Origin: Thiobacillus sp.
GTDB taxonomy: Bacteria > Pseudomonadota > Gammaproteobacteria > Burkholderiales > Thiobacillaceae
Length of the DNA: 42,395 bases
Direction: 5' to 3'
NCBI GenBank assembly: GCA_020724415.1
Contig: DYHB01000006.1
Span: 14,968 to 57,362 of the forward strand
The position numbers and the translations under genes are program-made. Below are positions 18,776-26,752 of the stretch, one piece after another; the stretch's first letter is position 1; each line of letters opens with the position of its first letter. The notes beneath the pieces are model-generated. The model did no database searches. It was not told where the DNA came from and was given only the letters and a program-made list of their open reading frames with translations.

Positions 18776-20131
18776 ATGCATCTCCATATCCTCGGCGTCT
18801 GCGGCACCTTCATGGGTGGCATCGCGGTCATCGCCCAGCAGGCCGGCCACCGGGTCACCGGTTGCGACGCCCAGGTCTATCCCCCCATGAGCACCCAGCT
18901 CCAGGACCAGGGCATTGCCCTCACCGAAGGCTACGGGGCCGAGCAGGCAGACCAGGGGGCGGACGTGCATGTGATCGGCAACGTGGTCAGCCGGGGCAAG
19001 CAGCCCCTCATGGAGGCCATCCTGAATCGGGGCCTGCCCTATGTCTCGGGTCCCCAATGGCTCTACGAGCATGTACTCAAGGACAAGTGGGTCCTGGCGG
19101 TGGCGGGCACCCACGGCAAGACCACCACTTCGGCCATGCTGGCCTGGATTCTGGAATATGCCGGCCTGAACCCCGGCTACCTGGTGGGGGGTGTGCCCCT
19201 GAATTTCGGCGTTTCCGCCCGCCTGACCGATTCCCCCTTCTTCGTCATCGAGGCCGACGAGTACGACACGGCCTTCTTCGACAAGCGCTCCAAGTTCGTC
19301 CATTACCGGCCCCGCACGGCCATCCTGAACAATCTTGAGTACGATCATGCGGACATCTTCCCCGATCTGGCCGCCATCGAGACCCAATTCCACCATCTGG
19401 TGCGTACCGTACCCGGCAACGGATTGGTGGTGGCCAATGGTGGCGACATGAACGTGCTTCGGGTACTGGGCAAGGGCTGCTGGAGCGAGGTGGCCTATTT
19501 CGCCGGCCCGGGCTTTGGCTGGAAGGCCCAGCCCCGGGAAGGCGACCGGTTTGATGTCAGCCTGGACAACCAACCGGTGGGGCAGGTGGACTGGGCGCTG
19601 ATGGGCGAGCACAACCGCCACAACGCCCTGGCGGCCATTGCCGCCGCCCGCCACGTGGGGGTGCCCCCGGCCCTGGCCATGGAAGCCCTGGGGCGGTTCA
19701 AGAATGTCCGGCGGCGCATGGAACTGCGCGGGACGGTGAACGACATCGCCGTCTATGACGATTTCGCCCATCACCCCACGGCCATCCAGACCACCCTGGC
19801 CGGGCTGCGCGCCAAGGTGGGCCAGGCCCGCATCCTGGCCGTGCTGGAGCCGCGCTCCAACACCATGAAACTGGGCGCCCACAAGGATGAGCTGGCGGCC
19901 AGCCTGGCCCAGGCCGACCGGGTCTACTGCTATGCCCGGGACCTGGGCTGGGATGCCGCCCAGGCCCTGACCACCCTGGGAGCCCGGGCCCGGGTGCTGG
20001 ACGACCTGGACACCCTGGTGGCATCGGTTCGTGCCGAGGCCAGGCCCGGCGACCACATCCTGGTCATGAGCAACGGCGGCTTCGGGGGCGTTCACGACCG
20101 TCTCCTGGCGGCACTGGGTGCTCCTGCCTGA
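18776..20131 (+). CDS. mpl: UDP-N-acetylmuramate:L-alanyl-gamma-D-glutamyl-meso-diaminopimelate ligase
   Basis: This 451-residue Mur-ligase-family enzyme of cell-wall recycling joins the recovered tripeptide to UDP-MurNAc. It starts MHLHILGVCGTFMGG, the Mpl version of the MurC N-terminal loop. It has the ATP loop VAGTHGKTTTS and the EADEYDTAFFDKRSKF metal and carbamyl-lysine region that distinguishes Mpl. It also has MGEHNRHNALAA and the C-terminal VYDDFAHHPTAI motif. The ATG at 18776 is preferred to the GTG at 18740, which lies in the promoter. It is divergent from rpfG. Confidence 0.95.
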   Translation: MHLHILGVCGTFMGGIAVIAQQAGHRVTGCDAQVYPPMSTQLQDQGIALTEGYGAEQADQGADVHVIGNVVSRGKQPLMEAILNRGLPYVSGPQWLYEHVLKDKWVLAVAGTHGKTTTSAMLAWILEYAGLNPGYLVGGVPLNFGVSARLTDSPFFVIEADEYDTAFFDKRSKFVHYRPRTAILNNLEYDHADIFPDLAAIETQFHHLVRTVPGNGLVVANGGDMNVLRVLGKGCWSEVAYFAGPGFGWKAQPREGDRFDVSLDNQPVGQVDWALMGEHNRHNALAAIAAARHVGVPPALAMEALGRFKNVRRRMELRGTVNDIAVYDDFAHHPTAIQTTLAGLRAKVGQARILAVLEPRSNTMKLGAHKDELAASLAQADRVYCYARDLGWDAAQALTTLGARARVLDDLDTLVASVRAEARPGDHILVMSNGGFGGVHDRLLAALGAPA

Positions 20132-20165
20132 GATGAGACAGCCCCCTCACTCGCTCCGCTCGCTG

Positions 20166-20180
20166 CCCCCCGTGGGGGGG
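20166..20180 (+). repeat. C/G hairpin overlapping the mlaE ribosome-binding site
   Basis: Six C (20166-20171), GT, then seven G (20174-20180) form a tight hairpin directly before the mlaE start. The G-run is the only Shine-Dalgarno-like sequence for that gene. The preceding CTCGCTCCGCTCGCT stretch resembles extragenic elements I recall from betaproteobacterial genomes, but that link is from memory. Confidence 0.4.
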
Positions 20181-20188
20181 TGTCAGTG

Positions 20189-21331
20189 ATGACACACACC
20201 CCGACCCCGTCCTCCCCCGACGACGCGTTCCATATCGCAGCCGGACAGGAGGGGGTATGCCTGTGCATGCTCGGGGATTGGCGCCTGGATCGGCTGCCCC
20301 GCATCGATGCCGCCCTGGGCCAGTCCCGCCAGGCCCTGGCCGGGGTGCAGGTGGTGGACGGATCCCGGCTGGAAGCGCTGGATACCGCCGGGGCCATGCT
20401 GTTCTGCCAGCACCTGAAAGATGCCGGGCTGGACCCGGGCCAACTCCGCTGGCAGCAGTTTCCCCAGCGCCACCAGGACATGCTCGCCCTGGTCCGGTCC
20501 CGCATGCAGGAAAGCACCGTCGTCACCCCGGCCCGGGGCAGCCTGATGCACCAGTTGGGCGTCTGGGGTGCCCGGGGCCTGGTCTATGGCCGCGACTACC
20601 TGGTGTTCCTGGGCCATGTGGGGGAAGCCCTGGCCGACTGGGTGCGCCGGCCGGCCGCCTTCCGGCACCGGGAGTTCTTTGTCCAGCTGGAGGCCGTGGG
20701 GGTGGGCGCCTTGCCCATCGTGGCCATGATGACCTTCCTGATCGGCGTGGTCTTCACCTACCTGCTGGGCATCCAGATCGAGAAATTCGGCGCCAACATC
20801 TTCATCGTCGACGGAGTGGGCCTGGCCGTCGCCCGGGAACTGGCGCCCCTGCTGACCGCCCTGCTGGTGGCCGGCCGGTCGGGCGCCGCCTTCACCGCCC
20901 AGATCGGCGCCATGAAGGTCACCGAGGAGATCGATGCCATCCGCACCCTGGGCCTGTCCCCCATCCAGGTGCTGGTGCTGCCCCGCCTGCTGGCCATCAT
21001 GATCACCCTGCCCCTGCTGACCTTCGTGGCCAACATCAGCGGCCTGCTGGGCGCCGCCCTGGTGGCCGACGTGCAGTTGGACATCACCTGGTACACCTTC
21101 TTCAGCCGGCTTCAGGACGTGCTGCCCCTGTACACCGTCTGGCTCGGCCTGGCCAAGGCACCGGTCTTTGCCGCCGCCATCGCCATCATCGCCTGCCAGA
21201 ATGGCTTCAGCGTCAGCCGGGATGCCCGCAGCGTGGGCGAGCACACCACCCGCACCGTGGTCTGGTGCCTGGTCTCGGTGATCCTCATCGACGCCCTGTT
21301 CGCCATCGCGTTTCCGAAGATTGCGCCATGA
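20189..21331 (+). CDS. mlaE: MlaE family lipid ABC transporter permease with N-terminal STAS-like domain
   Basis: This 380-residue protein has about 110 N-terminal residues that resemble an STAS-like domain (VQVVDGSRLEALDTAGAML), followed by the MlaE permease. The permease has five or six membrane helices with the family segments VGVGALPIVAMMTFLIG, ARELAPLLTALLVAGRSG and EEIDAIRTLGLSP. It belongs to the inner-membrane core that moves phospholipids between membranes. The fused STAS domain probably stands in for the separate MlaB subunit. Starts at GTG 20180 or GTG 20186 are also in frame. It overlaps mlaF by four bases. Confidence 0.9.
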   Translation: MTHTPTPSSPDDAFHIAAGQEGVCLCMLGDWRLDRLPRIDAALGQSRQALAGVQVVDGSRLEALDTAGAMLFCQHLKDAGLDPGQLRWQQFPQRHQDMLALVRSRMQESTVVTPARGSLMHQLGVWGARGLVYGRDYLVFLGHVGEALADWVRRPAAFRHREFFVQLEAVGVGALPIVAMMTFLIGVVFTYLLGIQIEKFGANIFIVDGVGLAVARELAPLLTALLVAGRSGAAFTAQIGAMKVTEEIDAIRTLGLSPIQVLVLPRLLAIMITLPLLTFVANISGLLGAALVADVQLDITWYTFFSRLQDVLPLYTVWLGLAKAPVFAAAIAIIACQNGFSVSRDARSVGEHTTRTVVWCLVSVILIDALFAIAFPKIAP

Positions 21332-22089
21332 CTGCACCCATCCTGGAAGTGGAAAACGTCGTCACCGAACTGGGCGGGCGCCGGCTGCACAACGGGGTTG
21401 GATTCACCCTGCAACCGGGCCGGATCACCGCCTTGATCGGCGGCAGCGGCACTGGCAAGACCGTGCTGCTGCGCGAGTGCATCGGCCTGATCCGCCCGGC
21501 CGGCGGCCAGATACGCCTGTTCGGCCAGGACATCCTGTCCCTGGGCCCTCGGGCCATGAACCGGGTACGGCAGCGTTTTGGCGTCCTGTTCCAGGAAGGG
21601 GCGCTGTTTTCGTCCCTTAACGTGGCGGACAACGTGGCCGTCCCCCTCAGGGAGCACACCCCCCTGTCCAAGGCCCTGCGCGACCGGGTCGTGGCCATGA
21701 AGCTGGCCCTGGCCGGTCTGCCGCCCGAAGCGGCGACCAAAATGCCCAGCGAGCTCTCGGGAGGCATGAAGAAGCGGGCGGCCCTGGCCCGCGCCCTGGC
21801 CCTGGAACCGGAACTGCTGTTCCTGGACGAGCCCACCTCGGGCCTGGACCCCATCAGCGCCCGGGAATTCGACACGCTGCTCAGAACCCTCTGCGACAGC
21901 CTGGGCATCACGGTATTGATGACGACCCACGATCTGGATACCTTGTGGGGCATGGTGGACCGGGTCATCGTCCTGCACGCCGGCCAAGTCATTGCCGACG
22001 GCCCGGTGGACGAGGTGGCCCGGGTGGACAACGATTGGATACGCACCTATTTTTCCGCCCACGCGGAGGGGAGAGGACATGGAATCTGA
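21328..22089 (+). CDS. mlaF: MlaF-like ABC transporter ATP-binding protein
   Basis: This 253-residue ATPase subunit energises the MlaE permease. Walker A is GGSGTGKTVL, the Q-loop is GVLFQEGALFSSL, the signature is LSGGMKKRAALARAL, and Walker B is LLFLDEPTSGLDP followed by the switch histidine in TTHDLD. The QEGALFSSL Q-loop and SGGMKKR signature are typical of MlaF rather than generic ATPases. ATGA overlap with mlaE and an 11-base overlap with mlaD show tight coupling. Confidence 0.94.
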   Translation: MTAPILEVENVVTELGGRRLHNGVGFTLQPGRITALIGGSGTGKTVLLRECIGLIRPAGGQIRLFGQDILSLGPRAMNRVRQRFGVLFQEGALFSSLNVADNVAVPLREHTPLSKALRDRVVAMKLALAGLPPEAATKMPSELSGGMKKRAALARALALEPELLFLDEPTSGLDPISAREFDTLLRTLCDSLGITVLMTTHDLDTLWGMVDRVIVLHAGQVIADGPVDEVARVDNDWIRTYFSAHAEGRGHGI

Positions 22090-23023
22090 AGCGCGCTACG
22101 CCTGGGTGGGCGCAGGCCTGCTCGGCCTGGTGGTCCTGCTGGCGGCCGGCATCTTCTGGCTGTCGGGCGGGCACGACGACACCGACTCGGACAACTTCCT
22201 GGTCTACTTCGAGCAACAGTCCCTGGAAGGCCTGCAAATCAACAGCGATGTCCGCATGCAGGGCATCAAGGTGGGCAAGGTGGCCGACTACGCCATCATG
22301 CCCGGCGAGGCCAAGCGGGTGAAAGTCACCCTCCAGGTGGACGCCCGCACCCCCATACTGGAAGGCGTTCAGGCCGTGGTCACCCGCAACCTGGTCACCG
22401 GCCTGGCCGCCATCGACCTGGACAACCTGGCCGACGGCGGGCCGCCCCTCACCAGCGTGCCGGAAGGCGAAAGGTACCCCGTCATCGAGGAAGGCGTCCC
22501 CCAGCTTGCCAAGGTGGCCAGCACCCTGGAAGGGCTGGGCCTGTCCGGACAAGACACCCTGGACCGGATGAACCAGCTCCTCTCAGACCAGAACCAGCGT
22601 GCCATCGCGGGCATTCTGCAGAACCTGGAAGGCGTCACCGGCCAGCTCAACGCCAGCCTGCCCCAGCTCGCCGCCACCCTGGCCAGCGCCAAGGAAGCGG
22701 CGGATAAGCTGGATGCCCTGGCCGAAGAGACCCAGTTGGCGATCCGGGACTCCCGGGGCCGCATCGACCGTGTCGCCACCGAGGCCGAAACCACTCTGGC
22801 CGCCGGTCGGGACACCCTCACGGCCCTGAATGGCGAAGTGCGCAAGACCACCGGCCAGTTTCGCCGCACGGCGGACTTGACCATCCAGGAAATCCAGACC
22901 ACCGCCCAGACCCTGCGCCAGGCCGGCGACGCCTTGCAGAACGCAGGCCTCTCCCTGGCCGACCCGGGCCGGGTCCTGTACGGCCCAAGCAAGGCCCAAC
23001 TGGGCCCCGGAGAAAAGAAATGA
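22079..23023 (+). CDS. mlaD: MlaD/MCE domain lipid-binding protein
   Basis: This 314-residue protein has one N-terminal membrane anchor (residues 9-29) and an MCE domain (about 38-115) with LEGLQINSDVRMQGIKVGKV and RNLVTGLAAIDL. A long coiled-coil tail (about 180-300) is rich in Ala, Leu, Glu and Thr. MCE proteins form hexameric rings with a hydrophobic pore for lipid passage; long helical tails extend the tunnel through the periplasm. GGAGAGGAC lies before the ATG at 22079. It sits between mlaF and the lipoprotein gene, overlapping both. Confidence 0.93.
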   Translation: MESEARYAWVGAGLLGLVVLLAAGIFWLSGGHDDTDSDNFLVYFEQQSLEGLQINSDVRMQGIKVGKVADYAIMPGEAKRVKVTLQVDARTPILEGVQAVVTRNLVTGLAAIDLDNLADGGPPLTSVPEGERYPVIEEGVPQLAKVASTLEGLGLSGQDTLDRMNQLLSDQNQRAIAGILQNLEGVTGQLNASLPQLAATLASAKEAADKLDALAEETQLAIRDSRGRIDRVATEAETTLAAGRDTLTALNGEVRKTTGQFRRTADLTIQEIQTTAQTLRQAGDALQNAGLSLADPGRVLYGPSKAQLGPGEKK

Positions 23024-23628
23024 GCCCCATGCGAACCCTGCTCGGCCCCCTGGGCCTGATCCTCCTGGCCCTGCTGGCCGGCTGCTCCGTGCTGCCCCAG
23101 CGCACCACCGAAACCCATTACCTGCTCACCGATCCCGGCCCCCTCCTGTTCAGCGCCTACAACCATCCCGGCGTGCTGCTGCTGCGGGAAATGGACGTAC
23201 CCGCCTTCTACCAGGCCCCCCGCCTGGCCTACAGCCGCGAAGCCGGCACCCGCAGCCACTACGAACTGGCCCGCTGGACCGAACCCGTCGGCCAGCGCCT
23301 CACCTGGCTGCTGCGCCAGCGCATCGAACAGTCCGGCGTCTTCGACACCGTCGCCGCCCTGGGCAGCGGCGTGGTGGGCGACTACCAGCTCAATACCCGG
23401 CTGGTGGACTTCTTCCATGAAGCCACCGATCCCCCCGGCGTCGTCCTGCTGGTCCTGGAGGCCGAGCTGATACACCGGGAAAGCGCCCGGCTGGCCAGCC
23501 ACCGGCTCTTCGTCAGCCAGATCCCCCTGGCGCGCTACGATGCCGCCGCCGCTGCCGACGCCATGGGCATCGCCGCCAACCACGTCATCGACGAAGTGAT
23601 CCTGTGGCTGGAGCAGTCCATCAGGTAA
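23020..23628 (+). CDS. ABC-type transport auxiliary lipoprotein (PqiC-like)
   Basis: This 202-residue lipoprotein has a clear signal peptide and lipobox (LLALLAGC). The mature part matches the PqiC/ABC-transport auxiliary family that accompanies MCE systems: HYLLTDPGP near the start, a VLLLREMDVPAFYQAPRLAY strand pair and FVSQIPL near the end. It is expected in the outer membrane as the receiving end of the MCE tunnel. It overlaps the mlaD stop (ATGA). No mlaC shuttle gene follows, which fits a tunnel-type rather than shuttle-type system. Confidence 0.88.
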   Translation: MSPMRTLLGPLGLILLALLAGCSVLPQRTTETHYLLTDPGPLLFSAYNHPGVLLLREMDVPAFYQAPRLAYSREAGTRSHYELARWTEPVGQRLTWLLRQRIEQSGVFDTVAALGSGVVGDYQLNTRLVDFFHEATDPPGVVLLVLEAELIHRESARLASHRLFVSQIPLARYDAAAAADAMGIAANHVIDEVILWLEQSIR

Positions 23629-23714
23629 TCCATCCGCGAGGCGAAGATGACCTGGCCACGGTCGGCCACCGTACCTAATATGGGCCCACAGGCCATCATC
23701 AGGAGGGAGTCGAA

Positions 23715-25040
23715 ATGCCAACCATGCTCCAAACCCGTCCCTGGGCGACGCTGATCGCCGCCCTGCCGTTGAGCCTGGGGCTGGCCATGCCGGTGGCGGC
23801 GGCCCAATTGACTGCGGCGGAATCCGACCCCGTCGCCCTGGGCTGGATGAAGGGCGCCCCGCCCAGCCCCGACAAGCTGATCATGCAGCCCGATTCCAAT
23901 TACTTCAGCTTTCCCAAGATGCGCTGGACGGTCTGCCACATACGCGAACTGCTGCCGACCAAGCAGGTCAGCCGCGGCCTCGGTGTGCCGGTCCCCATGG
24001 AATATGCCCTGGACGAAGCGGCCATCGACGCCGTGCGTTTCACGCCCACCGGCACCCAGCGGACAATGACCTGGCAGGAAGCCTTTGACGCCAACTACAC
24101 CGACGGCCTGCTGATCCTGCATCGCGGCAAGATCGTCTATGAGCGCTACGCCGGCTGTCTGCAGCCCGCCGCGCAGCACGCCGCCATGTCCATGACCAAA
24201 TCCCTCACCGGCCTGCTGGCCGAAATCCTGGTGGCCGAAGGCCGGCTGGACGACACGGCGCCGGTCGCCTCGGTCGTGCCCGAGCTCAAGGACAGCGCAT
24301 TCGGCAGCGCCACGGTCCGTCAGGTCATGGACATGACCACCGCCCTCGACTACAGCGAGAACTACGCCGATCCCCAATCCGGCATCTGGCAATACTCCGC
24401 CGCCGCCAGCCCGCTGCCCAAGGCCCCCGGCTACACCGGCCCCAATGGCTACTTCCAATATCTCCAGACCGTCAAACAGGACGGCCCCCACGGGCGCGCC
24501 TTCGGCTACAAGACCATCAATACCGACGCCCTGGGCTGGATCATTGCCCGGGTGACCGGCAAATCGGTGTCCGAACTGCTCTCGGAACGCCTCTGGCGCC
24601 AGATAGGGGCCGAGCAGGATGGCTACATGACCGTGGACGCCCTGGGCACCCCCTTCGCCGGGGGCGGGCTCAGCGCCGGCCTGCGCGATTTGGGCCGCAT
24701 CGGCCAGTTGGTGCTCAACGGCGGCCATCTCCATGGCCTGCGCCTGTTCCCCTCGGAAGTCACCCGCAATCTCCAGGCCGGGGGCGACAAGGCCGCCTTC
24801 GCCGCCGGCTATCGCGGCCTGCCCGGCGGCAGCTACCGCAGCATGTGGTGGGTCTTCCACAACACCCACGGCGCCTTCGCAGCCCGGGGTGTGCACGGCC
24901 AGACCATCTACCTGGACCCCACGGCCCAGATGGTCATCGTGCGCCTCGCCTCCCACCCCAAAGCCGGCAACGCCGCCAACGACCCCACCTCCCTGCCGGC
25001 CTACCAAGCCGTGGCGGAATACCTGATGACCAGGCCGTGA
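23715..25040 (+). CDS. Exported serine hydrolase (class C beta-lactamase-like)
   Basis: This 441-residue protein has a signal peptide (cleaved after VAAA around residue 30) and a class C beta-lactamase/esterase fold. The nucleophile motif is S159-M-T-K162 and the tyrosine motif is FGYKTINTD (Y265). The pattern resembles 6-aminohexanoate-dimer hydrolase-type enzymes more than true beta-lactamases, so antibiotic resistance should not be assumed. AGGAGGGA precedes the ATG by six bases. It follows the Mla operon after 86 bases and is the last gene before composition falls sharply. Confidence 0.88.
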   Translation: MPTMLQTRPWATLIAALPLSLGLAMPVAAAQLTAAESDPVALGWMKGAPPSPDKLIMQPDSNYFSFPKMRWTVCHIRELLPTKQVSRGLGVPVPMEYALDEAAIDAVRFTPTGTQRTMTWQEAFDANYTDGLLILHRGKIVYERYAGCLQPAAQHAAMSMTKSLTGLLAEILVAEGRLDDTAPVASVVPELKDSAFGSATVRQVMDMTTALDYSENYADPQSGIWQYSAAASPLPKAPGYTGPNGYFQYLQTVKQDGPHGRAFGYKTINTDALGWIIARVTGKSVSELLSERLWRQIGAEQDGYMTVDALGTPFAGGGLSAGLRDLGRIGQLVLNGGHLHGLRLFPSEVTRNLQAGGDKAAFAAGYRGLPGGSYRSMWWVFHNTHGAFAARGVHGQTIYLDPTAQMVIVRLASHPKAGNAANDPTSLPAYQAVAEYLMTRP

Positions 25041-25378
25041 CCGGTTGAGCGGTGCCGGGAATGGGGAGCCCCCAGGAAGGCCGCGACCCCGCCTTGCCCA
25101 TCCCGGCGGGGAGCCACTTGCCACGAAACACGATAAAGCGTTAAATCCAAGCTATAAAACAAAGCTAGGCTCGGCGCGAATAGCCAAGACGTCGAATCCG
25201 GTCCCTGACACGGACATAAGGCTTGGGTTCCGAGGCGCCAGCCGCCTTGACAAAATATGGGAGTACATACGTTGTCAAAATCGTTCCATCCCTATGATGT
25301 TCATGAGGAAATCGGCGTTACCGTTTTCCGGGTTGTACACCATTTGGTGTGCATATTACGTTAGCCACCAATACCCTT
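25041..25378. other. Intergenic boundary of the AT-rich island
   Basis: There is no gene in these 338 bases. The first 90 resemble the GC-rich chromosome, then AT content rises abruptly near 25130. TTGACA at 25247-25252 and TGTCAA at 25273-25278 form an inverted repeat. TTGTCA (25272-25277) and TATGAT (25293-25298), 15 bases apart, are a possible but poorly spaced promoter for the next gene. A GTTAGCC heptamer at 25360-25366 matches an integron-type core, but no partner arm is visible. Confidence 0.4.
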
Positions 25379-26659
25379 ATGCCTATACGCCTTCCAAAAG
25401 ACGCAAAAGAATATGATTACGAAGATCAAGTGTGCTCCTTACTACATGCGCATGGGTATTATCTAGAAACTCGACTTGTTCTAAAAAAAGGCAGCGAAGA
25501 GGTTCTCGAATTCGATGCATTAGCCACCCCTACTAATGATTATCAAAACAGAAAGGTAGTCGAGGTAAAGAGTGGGAAATGGGGCATTTCTGACGTCTTT
25601 AAGCTTTACGGACAGGTTTTGTACACATCCGAGAACCACGCCTGGCTGATACACAAGAAAAGCACTTCAGAAACAAAGAAGAAGGCAATACAAGAAGTTT
25701 GCGGTAGCGTTCCTGTAACTACAATTAACATAAATATTGAAGAAGTAGCAGGCTCTGAAAATATCCCGGCTGGCCTAGAAATTCCAGACGACATTTCAAA
25801 ATCAATATTTTCGACCTCATGGTGGTCAAGGTCTGCCGACCGTATCGCTCAAAGCAAATTCAGGGAATGGTGCAAGGGATATGCGGAGGTTCCCGCACCG
25901 GTTCAAAATGCACAAGGCTACCTTTCCGATCTAGATGAGTGTCTTTTTAAGAAATCACCGCTTTCTCGCGTAGATGCACTATATGATGCGTACAAGACAT
26001 ACCCACAAATAACGTCAAGTCTAATAAATTATGTTGCTGAAAATTCGAAAGATGACTTGAAGACAGTTCGCCGTTCCGTATCAGACCAATACGGACGCGC
26101 TTACTTGCAATACGTAATGGCGCAAGAGTTTCGTGCACGAATTGCAATTATAAAGAATGCCTATGACGCCATCTTGGAAGAAGCCAACTCGGAAAGCAAA
26201 AAGGGAAACAAATTTACTTGGGCAAACATAATCAAGACGCTGCTTCCAGACTCATTCAACAATGGCATGGATGCGCTTAGTAAATTTGAATACGCACAGC
26301 ATGTTCCATATTTCCTTCAGGTCTTTATTGAAGTATTTGGCGGGTTCTACTGCCCTACTGATGATAGAGAGTTAATCCAAATTTCGCAGGCAACAGGCAT
26401 ACCCATCGAGAAGATACCGGAAGCACTTGCTTTACTTGATATGTTCTTCCCCATCTCTAAGGGATGGATGCATCAAGGAGATGGCATAACTCTTTTGAAG
26501 GGTATCCCGGCGTACTTACGGGGCGCGGGGTGCTTCGCGCGCGAGGATCTCTACGGAAAAGACTGGGGGGATGGCTTTCCTCAGATCAGTTGGCAAATTC
26601 CAAATTGGCACAATGCGCTATATAAACTATTGGAGCCATCACTAAAGGTTGAAGCATAA
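25379..26659 (+). CDS. Unrecognised protein with N-terminal PD-(D/E)XK nuclease-like domain
   Basis: This is a 426-residue protein of no family I recognise. Residues 10-85 look like a restriction-endonuclease-like core. E17 is in an opening helix, then E44-F-D46 in LEFDAL, then E62-V-K64 in VVEVKSG, and a helix with Q79. This is the D-x15-ExK pattern of Mrr-like and Holliday-resolvase-like enzymes. Residues 150-426 are mostly helical and include a WSR and aromatic-rich C-terminus, with no recognised motif. The gene is far more AT-rich than its flanks. Start ATG 25379 has no clear ribosome-binding site; GTG at 25349 is an alternative. The context suggests a cassette-borne defence or DNA-processing protein, which is inference. 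Confidence 0.7.
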   Translation: MPIRLPKDAKEYDYEDQVCSLLHAHGYYLETRLVLKKGSEEVLEFDALATPTNDYQNRKVVEVKSGKWGISDVFKLYGQVLYTSENHAWLIHKKSTSETKKKAIQEVCGSVPVTTININIEEVAGSENIPAGLEIPDDISKSIFSTSWWSRSADRIAQSKFREWCKGYAEVPAPVQNAQGYLSDLDECLFKKSPLSRVDALYDAYKTYPQITSSLINYVAENSKDDLKTVRRSVSDQYGRAYLQYVMAQEFRARIAIIKNAYDAILEEANSESKKGNKFTWANIIKTLLPDSFNNGMDALSKFEYAQHVPYFLQVFIEVFGGFYCPTDDRELIQISQATGIPIEKIPEALALLDMFFPISKGWMHQGDGITLLKGIPAYLRGAGCFAREDLYGKDWGDGFPQISWQIPNWHNALYKLLEPSLKVEA

Positions 26660-26663
26660 TTAT

Positions 26664-26735
26664 GGCTAACATTCCAATCCACCGGACGCTGGCAAGCTGG
26701 CGCTTGCCAGCGTCCGGTGATTTATAACGTTAGAA
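26664..26735 (+). repeat. attC-like recombination site (imperfect palindrome)
   Basis: GGCTAAC at 26664-26670 and GTTAGAA at 26729-26735 bracket a stem-loop. The inner 18-bp arms (26680-26697 and 26702-26719) are perfectly complementary around TGGC. The outer arms are imperfect, as in integron attC sites, and TAACATTCCAATCCA resembles the 5' half of the aadA attC. Each outer heptamer departs from its consensus by one base. It lies four bases after one stop and 17 bases before the next start. No integrase is in the window. A strong terminator is the alternative. Confidence 0.45.
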
Positions 26736-26752
26736 CCAAAAGGGTCACGTAG

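Noticed and set aside
18731-20095. Long open frame (454 codons) antisense to mpl
   Set aside because: It is a by-product of high GC content opposite a well-identified gene; the translation is Gly/His/Gln-rich with no family features.
23715-25040. Antibiotic-resistance beta-lactamase
   Set aside because: The fold and SxxK match class C enzymes, but the tyrosine motif and overall layout are closer to esterase or amide-hydrolase members; no evidence for beta-lactam activity.
25138-25144. GTTAAAT matching the integron core consensus
   Set aside because: No paired arm or stem upstream; seven-base matches are expected by chance.
25360-25366. GTTAGCC as a full attC or attI site
   Set aside because: The upstream sequence does not contain a complementary arm; only a small TACACC/GGTGTG hairpin is nearby. 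Kept only as a possible cassette edge.
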